NCBI GenBank assembly: GCA_023391395.1
Contig: JAEWBA010000428.1
Location: forward strand, 1 to 6,285
From: Pseudomonadota bacterium
Lineage (GTDB): Bacteria; Pseudomonadota; Gammaproteobacteria; Burkholderiales; Burkholderiaceae_D
Length of the DNA: 6,285 nucleotides
Reading direction: 5' to 3'
Of the stretch, positions 1 to 4,413 are shown piece by piece. Under the pieces are notes generated by a model. It was given only the letters and a program-made list of their open reading frames with translations, was not told the origin of the DNA and did not search any database. Both the position numbers and the translations under genes were made by a program. Every line of letters starts with the position of its first letter. Position 1 is the first letter of the stretch.

Positions 1-679
1 GGGTACGGTGCGGCATCGCGGCCGGCGTGCCCGAACCGCCGACGAACACGGCGTCCGGCTTGGCCGACACGATCTTCAGGGCTTGCGCGGTAACGCTGTT
101 ATCGGTGCGGCCGAAGCGCTCGGTAGCGACGATCTTGATGCCGGCGGCTTCGGTATTCTTGGTCAGGGCCTTGAGAAGCTGTTCCCCCCAGGAGTCGGCA
201 AAACCGATGAAGCCGACCGTCTTGACACCCTTCTGCTTCATGTCCTCGACGGCGCGGGCCACCATGACATCGGCCAAGGGCTCGACACGAAACACCCACT
301 CACGCTTATCCGGTGCCACTTCGATGGGGGCCATGGACAGGAGCGGCACCTTCTTTTCGGCGGCGACGTCGCCCATGGCGATGCCGGAAGTTACCAGGTT
401 GGGGCCGAGGATGACGTCGACGTTGTTTTCGGCGATCAGCTTGCGTACGTTCTTGACCGCGGTGGTCGGGTCGGTAGCGTCGTCAAGGATGATGTAGTTG
501 ATCTTTTCGTTGCCGAACTTGGTCGGCATTTGTTCGATCGCCTTGCGCGTTTCCGTGCCGAGCGATGCGGCCGGGCCGGTAAGCGAGAACACCACGCCGA
601 CGTTGATGTCCGCCAATGCTGGGCCGGCGGCAATAGCGAGCGCAAGGGCCGCAACCGAAGTCTTGAGTCTGAACTGCAT
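1..679 (-). CDS. Branched-chain amino acid-type (LivK-like) ABC transporter periplasmic substrate-binding protein, C-terminus cut by window edge
   Basis: Reading the minus strand from ATG at 679-677 gives 226 residues and no stop before the window edge, so the protein is incomplete. A Sec signal peptide is clear: MQFRLKTS, a hydrophobic Ala/Leu stretch, then GPALA with likely cleavage after residue 23. The mature protein begins DINVGVVFSLTGPAASLG, the usual start of type I periplasmic binding proteins (Peripla_BP_6/LivK family). Other family-like segments are LDDATDPTTAVKNVRKLI (65-82), ILGPNLVTSG (90-99), PLLSMAPIE (112-120) and VGFIGFADSWGEQLL (155-169). The start is supported by GAGGAG at 690-685, five bases upstream. 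In this family such proteins deliver branched-chain amino acids, amides or aromatic acids to a permease/ATPase complex. The divergent GntR regulator and nearby phenol hydroxylase make an aromatic ligand plausible, but this is inference. Permease and ATPase genes would lie off the left edge. Confidence 0.93.
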   Translation of the reverse strand, partial: MQFRLKTSVAALALAIAAGPALADINVGVVFSLTGPAASLGTETRKAIEQMPTKFGNEKINYIILDDATDPTTAVKNVRKLIAENNVDVILGPNLVTSGIAMGDVAAEKKVPLLSMAPIEVAPDKREWVFRVEPLADVMVARAVEDMKQKGVKTVGFIGFADSWGEQLLKALTKNTEAAGIKIVATERFGRTDNSVTAQALKIVSAKPDAVFVGGSGTPAAMPHRT

Positions 680-684
680 GTTTT

Positions 685-690
685 CTCCTC
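685..690 (-). promoter_or_regulatory. Ribosome binding site of the ABC binding-protein gene
   Basis: On the minus strand GAGGAG is followed by AAAAC and then ATG (679-677). It is a strong Shine-Dalgarno match at five-base spacing and fixes the start codon directly before the signal peptide. Confidence 0.8.
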
Positions 691-795
691 GTTCCTCAAA
701 AAAGGGGGTGACGGATGAATGCGCCGGCTGTACCGCCGCTGTCTGACATCGCGCCTGAAGGACTCGATAAAAACGCAAAAGGGCGTATCGAGGCG

Positions 796-824
796 CTGAC
801 ATGCTAGCATGCAAAGGCTAAAAT
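796..824 (+). promoter_or_regulatory. Predicted promoter of the GntR regulator gene
   Basis: CTGACA (796-801) and TAAAAT (819-824) are 17 bases apart, each a 5/6 match to the sigma-70 consensus. This is the best promoter-like pair in the window. The palindrome at 800-811 overlaps the end of the -35 box and fills the spacer, an arrangement typical of autorepression. Transcription would start near 831, leaving a leader of about 75 nt before the ATG at 907. Confidence 0.6.
800..811. promoter_or_regulatory. Palindromic operator CATGCTAGCATG in the divergent promoter region (site 1)
   Basis: This is a perfect 12-bp palindrome in the divergent intergenic region between the ABC binding-protein gene and gntR. 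It lies inside the gntR promoter spacer and over the -10 box of the opposing promoter. The identical 12-mer recurs at 1825-1836 before the hydroxylase gene. GntR/FCD dimers bind short palindromes, so the adjacent regulator is the obvious candidate ligand. The assignment to that protein is inferred from position and repetition. Confidence 0.65.
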
Positions 825-828
825 TCAA
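801..828 (-). promoter_or_regulatory. Predicted promoter of the ABC binding-protein gene
   Basis: On the minus strand TTGAAT (828-823) and TAGCAT (806-801) are separated by 16 bases, giving 5/6 and 4/6 matches to the sigma-70 boxes. The -10 hexamer is the right half of the palindrome CATGCTAGCATG, so a protein bound there would block this promoter. The leader to the ATG would be about 115 nt. The prediction rests on motif matching only. Confidence 0.45.
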
Positions 829-840
829 ACGCCATTTTTG

Positions 841-881
841 CGGAATGTGCAGGGCCATATGGCACGAGTGCTAACATTCCG
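841..881. repeat. Inverted repeat with nested palindrome in the gntR leader
   Basis: CGGAATGT (841-848) is perfectly complementary to ACATTCCG (874-881). Inside the 25-base spacer is a second perfect palindrome, GCCATATGGC (854-863). The element sits downstream of the predicted gntR transcription start and ends 25 bases before the ATG at 907. It could fold in the mRNA leader or be a second DNA-binding site. It does not contain the CATGCTAGCATG sequence. Confidence 0.5.
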
Positions 882-906
882 CATCCCTTCCCAAGCCTAA
901 GAGAAA

Positions 907-1575
907 ATGAGTACACACAAGAAGGACGCAATCTTCCAGGAAATCCTGGAACGCCTATTGACCGGACGCTATCGCTTCGGCGACCGCATCCTGGTCAAGG
1001 AAATCAGCGAGGAGACCGGCGTCAGCCGCCAACCCATCATGACCGCGCTCTACAACCTGCAGGAACGCGGCTTCGTGCGCATTACCGCCCAGGTCGGCTG
1101 TGAGGTGGTCAGTCCGACGCCCGAAGGAGTGGCCGATTTCTACCGCATGTTCGCCATCATCGAAGGCTTGATCGGCGAACTGGCGGCAAGCCGCGCCAGC
1201 GCCGAAGACATCCGCCTGCTGCGCTTCATCAACGAAGGCATTGCCAACATCGATCCGGACCGGCCGGACCGCGGCGAGGCCTATCGCAAGCTCAACATCG
1301 AGTTCCACACCCAATTGCACAGCATGGCGCGCTCGCCTCTGGTTTGCCAGCGTCAGCTTGCCAATTTCGAACTCTCGGATTTCCTGATCGTGCAGACCTG
1401 CGGTTTCGACTTCCATCTTGATGACGCCACCGATGAGCACGCATTCATCATCGATGCCATCGCCCAGGGCGATGCGGAGCGTGCGCGCCAAGCCTCCCAC
1501 GAGCATATTGCCAGCGTTGCCCGCAACGTAGCGGCGAGTCTGGCGGAAAAAGCAGAAGCACTTCCGTCCTCCTGA
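907..1575 (+). CDS. GntR-family transcriptional regulator, FCD (FadR-type) subfamily
   Basis: This 222-residue protein has the normal length for the subfamily. Residues 5-68 form the winged helix-turn-helix: the helices around FQEILERLLTGRYRFGDRI and VKEISEETGVSRQPIMTALY, then the wing LQERGFVRITAQVGCEVV. The SRQPI segment corresponds to the SRTPV/SRxPI recognition helix of GntR proteins. Residues 75-210 match an all-helical FCD ligand domain. NIEFHTQLH (130-138) supplies N130 and H134, and H178 (DEHAFI) and H200 (SHEHI) complete the usual metal/ligand-binding set, with Asn where many members have Asp. Such domains often bind small carboxylates or their metals. The ATG at 907 has only a weak AAGAGA just upstream. 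Position between a transporter gene and a phenol hydroxylase gene, and the palindromes before both, suggest a local repressor of aromatic uptake and breakdown, relieved by a substrate or pathway intermediate. Confidence 0.93.
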   Translation: MSTHKKDAIFQEILERLLTGRYRFGDRILVKEISEETGVSRQPIMTALYNLQERGFVRITAQVGCEVVSPTPEGVADFYRMFAIIEGLIGELAASRASAEDIRLLRFINEGIANIDPDRPDRGEAYRKLNIEFHTQLHSMARSPLVCQRQLANFELSDFLIVQTCGFDFHLDDATDEHAFIIDAIAQGDAERARQASHEHIASVARNVAASLAEKAEALPSS

Positions 1576-1588
1576 GTATCCGCAAAGG

Positions 1589-1636
1589 ATAGGGACATTC
1601 CCTATTGAGCAGTCCGGCCGAGTATCGGCCGGGTTT
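1589..1636 (+). terminator. Two hairpins behind gntR, possible terminator
   Basis: Directly after the gntR stop codon are two inverted repeats: ATAGGG-ACATT-CCCTAT (1589-1605) and CCGGCCGA-GTA-TCGGCCGG (1614-1632). The second is an eight-pair, very GC-rich stem followed by only GTTT. The T tract is short, so intrinsic termination would be weak or need Rho. Position favours a 3' end function. Confidence 0.45.
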
Positions 1637-1823
1637 GCCGTTCCTTCCCCGTAACTTCACGCACTTTCGGCCGAGACCGGGTCCCAGCCGGCGCTCCAGG
1701 AAAGCTGCGTCGAGGTGTCCGTCCATATACGGGTGATCCCCCACGTGACGAGCGGTTTTACATCACTCAATTCCAAGTCTTGCCACTCCTCAATCATCGC
1801 TTGACTCAATTCCTGCAGTTCTG
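1637..1823. other. Intergenic region between gntR and the hydroxylase promoter
   Basis: I see no convincing gene on the plus strand here. On the minus strand a 56-codon frame (1827-1657) is open from an ATG lying inside the palindrome to a TGA. Its product starts MPELQELSQAMIEEW and ends GWDPVSAESA. It has no good ribosome binding site, uses several TTG, AGT and AGC codons unlike its neighbours, and belongs to no family I recognise. I treat the stretch as non-coding regulatory DNA, with a small unknown gene as the alternative. Confidence 0.4.
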
Positions 1824-1830
1824 GCATGCT
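1801..1830 (+). promoter_or_regulatory. Possible promoter of the phenol hydroxylase gene
   Basis: TTGACT (1801-1806) is a 5/6 -35 match. The best -10 at 18-base spacing is CATGCT (1825-1830), only 3/6, and it is the left half of the palindrome. A weak -10 buried in an operator fits a tightly regulated promoter, but the evidence is slight. Transcription would leave a leader of about 170 nt before the chosen ATG at 2007. Confidence 0.35.
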
Positions 1831-1840
1831 AGCATGCTAG
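1824..1840. promoter_or_regulatory. Overlapping palindromic operator GCATGCTAGCATGC/CTAGCATGCTAG before the hydroxylase gene (site 2)
   Basis: Bases 1824-1837 form the 14-bp perfect palindrome GCATGCTAGCATGC, containing the 12-mer of site 1. Bases 1829-1840 form a second 12-bp palindrome, CTAGCATGCTAG, offset by four. The two registers could give two overlapping binding positions or a stronger site. The element lies downstream of a TTGACT box, about 170 bases before the hydroxylase ATG. Control by the adjacent GntR protein is inferred from the match to site 1. Confidence 0.65.
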
Positions 1841-2006
1841 TACCCGTTGCCTCTTTACAGGATGCCGCCTTCCAGCCGGTCGCCAAGTAATCGTCAGCGC
1901 AACGGGCCGTTTGTTGCAGGCGCCGCCATACGGCCTGCCTGCCGTGATGTTCGAGCAAAAGCGGGCGGCACTGCCGCCGCGGGAAATCCTTGGAGGAGAG
2001 ACAGGA
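1841..2006 (+). other. Long structured leader of the hydroxylase gene
   Basis: No separate gene is visible in this stretch. CCCGTTGC (1843-1850) is perfectly complementary to GCAACGGG (1899-1906), and the second arm can alternatively pair with GTTGC at 1913-1917. Shorter hairpins follow: ACGGC-CTGCCT-GCCGT (1930-1945) and GGCGGC-ACT-GCCGCC (1964-1978), the latter 13 bases before the ribosome binding site. The hydroxylase frame is open upstream to a TTG at 1911 and an ATG at 1947, so part of the leader could be translated if those starts were used. Alignment with the family start argues against it. Confidence 0.35.
1992..1998 (+). promoter_or_regulatory. Ribosome binding site deciding the hydroxylase start
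   Basis: GGAGGAG lies eight bases before ATG 2007 and is a near-perfect Shine-Dalgarno sequence. Upstream in-frame starts (TTG 1911, ATG 1947) have nothing comparable, so this site sets the start at 2007. Confidence 0.85.
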
Positions 2007-3767
2007 ATGATTCAAGCGAGCGAATTCGATACCGATGTGCTGGTGGTCGGCACGGGACCGACCGGAGCCACGGCTGCCCTGGCCTTGGCCACCTATGGCG
2101 TGCGCGTGCACATGGTGTCGCAGTGGAATTGGCTGGCCAACACGCCACGCGCCCACATCACCAATCAGCGCGCGGTGGAAGTGCTGCGCGATCTGGGCAT
2201 CGAAGAGGAAGTGCGCCGGTACGCTACTCCTTGGGAAATGATGGGCGACACATTGTTTACCACCAGCTTGGCCGGCGAGGAAATCGCACGCCTGCGCACC
2301 TGGGGTACAGGCGACGAACGCATCGGCGACTATATCCAGGGCAGCCCCTGCACCATGCTCGATGTGCCGCAGACCTATATGGAGCCGCTGCTGGTGAAGA
2401 ATGCCGCCGAGCGCGGCGCCGCCGTCTCCTTCAACACCGAATACCTGTCGCATGTCCAGGACGAGCATGGCGTGACGGTCACGCTCAAGGACCGTCTCTC
2501 CGGCATCGAGCGTCAGGTGCGCGCCCGCTACCTGGTCGGTGCCGACGGCGCGCGTTCGCAGATCGCCGAGAATATCGGCCTGCCGATCGAAGGCCAGATG
2601 GCGCGTGCCGGCACCGCTTATGTACTCTTCAACGCCGACCTCAGCCGCTATGTCGCCCACCGGCCCAGCATCCTGTACTGGATTGTCAGCCCGAGCGCCC
2701 TGTTCGGCGAGATCGGCATGGGCCTGTTGCGCGCCATCCGTCCGTGGAACCAGTGGATCGCCGGCTGGGGCTTCGACATGAGCAAGGGTGAACCCGACTT
2801 CTCCGAAGATCTGGTGACCGAAAAGATACGCACCCTGGTAGGCGATCCCGAGCTGAAGATCGAGATCGAAAAAACCTCGACCTGGTATGTGAACCAGGCC
2901 TACGCAACCAGCTATTCCAAGGGCCGCGTATTCTGCGGCGGCGATGCCGTACACCGCCATCCACCCTCGAGCGGCCTGGGGTCGAACACCTGCATCCAGG
3001 ATGCCTTCAATCTCGCCTGGAAGCTCACTTACGTCATCAAGGGTTACGCCGGGGAGTCCCTGCTCGATTCCTATTCGCTGGAGCGGGCACCGGTGGGCAA
3101 GCAGATCGTCACCCGCGCCAACCAGTCGCGCGTCGATTATGCCCCGCTGAACCAGTGCTTCCGCGCCGAGGGCGGCCCGGACCCGGTCACGGCCGGCTTG
3201 CAGCGCCTGCGCGACACCGGCCCCGAAGGGGTGAAGGTACGCGAAGCGCTGGTGGAGGCTTTGCAAGTGAAGAACTTTGAGTTCAATGCCCAGGGCGTCG
3301 AACTGAACCAGCGTTACGCCTCCCCGGCGGTCGTGCCCGACCCCAAGGCCGGCGAAGAACAATGGCGCGCCGATCCGCAGCTCTATCTGCAGGCGACCAC
3401 TCGGCCGGGCGCGAAGATTCCGCATGCCTGGCTGGTCAACGAGCGGGGTGTGCGCGTTTCCACTCTCGATGTCACCGGCAAGGGCAGCTTTTCCCTGGTA
3501 ACCGGCCTGGCTGGCCAAGCCTGGGTGAAGGCAGCGCAAACGCTGAATCTGCCCTACCTGCGCACTGTGGTCATCGGCGAAAAGGGAACGCTCGATCCCT
3601 ACTGCAACTGGGCACGGGTACGGGAAATCCACGAAGCCGGTGTCTTGCTGGTGCGTCCCGACGGCTATATCGCGTGGCGCCAGAGCGAAGCCGTATGGGA
3701 TGAAAAGGACGCCCTGCGTCAGTTGCAGGAAGCGATTCAGGCCGTCCTCAGCCTGCAGGCGGCCTAA
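2007..3767 (+). CDS. FAD-dependent phenol hydroxylase, TfdB-like (2,4-dichlorophenol 6-monooxygenase family)
   Basis: The 586-residue product is a class A flavoprotein monooxygenase, cytoplasmic and expected to use NAD(P)H and O2 to ortho-hydroxylate a phenol to a catechol. The N-terminal dinucleotide fold is DVLVVGTGPTGATAALALA with GTGPTG at 15-20. The DG motif is GADGARS (178-184) and the FAD-ribityl GD motif is GGDAVHRHPPSSGLG (311-325), followed by NTCIQDAFNLAWKL. WLANTPRAHITNQR (42-55) and YLSHVQDEHGVT are hallmarks I recall from TfdB proteins, which are about 590-600 residues, so the length fits. The C-terminal part (about 470-560) is the thioredoxin-like dimerisation domain of phenol hydroxylases, ending with VLLVRPDGYIAWR. 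The start at 2007 follows a strong ribosome binding site. No catechol dioxygenase gene lies in the window, and the substrate may be an unchlorinated phenol, a resorcinol or a hydroxybenzoate derivative, so I give no tfdB symbol. Probably controlled by the upstream GntR protein. Confidence 0.9.
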   Translation: MIQASEFDTDVLVVGTGPTGATAALALATYGVRVHMVSQWNWLANTPRAHITNQRAVEVLRDLGIEEEVRRYATPWEMMGDTLFTTSLAGEEIARLRTWGTGDERIGDYIQGSPCTMLDVPQTYMEPLLVKNAAERGAAVSFNTEYLSHVQDEHGVTVTLKDRLSGIERQVRARYLVGADGARSQIAENIGLPIEGQMARAGTAYVLFNADLSRYVAHRPSILYWIVSPSALFGEIGMGLLRAIRPWNQWIAGWGFDMSKGEPDFSEDLVTEKIRTLVGDPELKIEIEKTSTWYVNQAYATSYSKGRVFCGGDAVHRHPPSSGLGSNTCIQDAFNLAWKLTYVIKGYAGESLLDSYSLERAPVGKQIVTRANQSRVDYAPLNQCFRAEGGPDPVTAGLQRLRDTGPEGVKVREALVEALQVKNFEFNAQGVELNQRYASPAVVPDPKAGEEQWRADPQLYLQATTRPGAKIPHAWLVNERGVRVSTLDVTGKGSFSLVTGLAGQAWVKAAQTLNLPYLRTVVIGEKGTLDPYCNWARVREIHEAGVLLVRPDGYIAWRQSEAVWDEKDALRQLQEAIQAVLSLQAA

Positions 3768-3776
3768 TTACCACAA

Positions 3777-3800
3777 GCGCCCCGTTTCCTCCGGGGGCGC
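3777..3800 (+). terminator. Probable terminator hairpin of the hydroxylase gene
   Basis: GCGCCCC (3777-3783) pairs perfectly with GGGGCGC (3794-3800) around a ten-base loop, starting nine bases after the stop codon. There is no T tract after it, so termination may be inefficient or Rho-assisted. Position is the main argument. Confidence 0.5.
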
Positions 3801-3826
3801 AGCCAGGCAGCATTTCCCTTCCCACC

Positions 3827-3850
3827 CGGGCTGTCCTTTCGGGCAGCCCG
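3827..3850. repeat. Strong GC-rich hairpin downstream of the hydroxylase
   Basis: CGGGCTGTCC (3827-3836) and GGGCAGCCCG (3841-3850) pair over ten positions with one T-G wobble around the loop TTTC. Read on the minus strand the loop is GAAA, a GNRA tetraloop, closed by CCC/GGA. No T tract follows on either strand. It may be a second 3'-end stabilising hairpin or part of a minus-strand transcript. Function unknown. Confidence 0.45.
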
Positions 3851-3859
3851 TCGCATTCC

Positions 3860-3886
3860 TGCCATAGGCAAAATCGGTCTATGGCA
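3860..3886. repeat. Inverted repeat TGCCATAG-N11-CTATGGCA
   Basis: Two perfect 8-base arms (3860-3867 and 3879-3886) are separated by 11 bases. The spacing places the arm centres 19 bases apart, about two helical turns, which fits a dimeric DNA-binding protein as well as an RNA hairpin. It lies in gene-free DNA, about 220 bases before the EAL remnant. No known operator is recognised. Confidence 0.4.
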
Positions 3887-4108
3887 CATCCGCACTGGTA
3901 TCTTTCCGCGCTATCCCCGGCCATGCCTGGGCGCGAAATCCTTACCGCTAGTACATCAAAGCGTTTTGACTTCAATCAACTTTCTTGACTAGAGGTTTCT
4001 GTAGCATCAAGATTCCATATCGCAATATTTATCTCCGATCCTGCACGGCGCCTATTGCGGCGTGCCTCTCGCCGCACAATGCCTGCTTTCGACTCCAGTC
4101 CCCGCCTC
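3887..4108. other. Gene-free stretch before the EAL remnant
   Basis: I see no supported gene here. The stretch from about 3945 to 4030 is AT-richer than the rest of the window and has two TTGACT-like boxes (3965-3970 and 3985-3990) without a good -10 partner. A frame open from TTG 3985 joins the EAL remnant, but its first part (Arg, Pro and Cys rich) resembles no domain and contains no GGDEF trace. GCGGCG (4057-4062) and CGCCGC (4070-4075) could form a short hairpin. Confidence 0.35.
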
Positions 4109-4398
4109 AGCATCTGCGGCATCCTAGTTCCCGGCGCCTCCTACCTGAAGCTCCTGCCCCCGGGCCAGCTCAAGATCGACAAGTCCTTCTGCGTGACGCC
4201 GCGATGATCAACACCATCATGAGCATGAGCGATACGCTGGACTTGCAGGTGATCGCCGAAGGTGTGGAAACCGCCGAGCATTTTGTCTTGTTGAAGGCAA
4301 ACAACTGCCGCCATTACCCGGGATACTGCTTCGGCAAGCCCGGCCTCCCGGAAGATATAGAAAATCAATCGACAGGGCTTGGCCGGGCCGTGGCCTGA
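4109..4398 (+). pseudogene. Decayed C-terminal EAL-domain (c-di-GMP phosphodiesterase) remnant
   Basis: Two reading frames together recreate the end of an EAL domain. In the first, 4109-4189 gives SICGILVPGASYLKLLPPG, then QLKIDKSF, aligning with the family segment DDFGTGYSSLSYLKxLPxxxLKIDxSF. The metal-binding Asp pair is replaced by Ser-Ile. The frame then runs into TGA at 4205-4207. In the second, starting at 4192, the reading RDAAMINTIMSMS...LQVIAEGVETAEH continues to TGA at 4396-4398. Restoring one base at 4189-4190 rebuilds the usual KIDxSFVRD junction, so a one-base deletion is the likely frameshift. About seven residues normally found between VRD and the next helix are also missing. 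The end, NNCRHYPGYCFGKPGLPEDIE, is eroded relative to the family's QGYxFxxPxP. The N-terminal half of the domain, including the EAL motif, is absent. Non-functional; it ends 15 bases before the degenerate GGDEF gene. Confidence 0.75.
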
Positions 4399-4413
4399 AA
4401 GCGAACACCGCAC

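Noticed and set aside
8..718. 236-codon plus-strand frame over the ABC binding-protein gene
   Set aside because: The minus strand carries a signal peptide, a ribosome binding site and a family-typical binding protein. The plus product is a shadow rich in Gly, Arg, Asp and His.
1911..2006. N-terminal extension of the hydroxylase from TTG 1911 or ATG 1947
   Set aside because: The added residues (such as APPYGLPAVMFEQKRAALPP) have no counterpart at the start of TfdB-type proteins, and GGAGGAG before ATG 2007 is far superior.
1847..2791. 314-codon plus-strand frame overlapping the hydroxylase start
   Set aside because: Arg/Ala/Pro-rich product in an alternative frame of the hydroxylase, with no ribosome binding site and no domain.
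1806..3632. 608-codon open frame on the minus strand opposite the hydroxylase
   Set aside because: It is the antisense shadow of a GC-rich gene whose plus-strand product has complete FAD-binding motifs. The minus product is His/Gly/Ala-rich, low-complexity and without recognisable domains.
3947..3954. Third operator copy suggested by GCTAGTAC, also present at 1836-1843
   Set aside because: The shared 8-mer covers only the edge of site 2, lacks the palindrome and lies before no intact gene; chance is a sufficient explanation.
3985..4398. Intact 137-residue protein from TTG 3985
   Set aside because: Only the part after 4192 resembles an EAL domain. Matching EAL sequence just upstream is in another frame, so the frame is a pseudogene by-product, not a gene.
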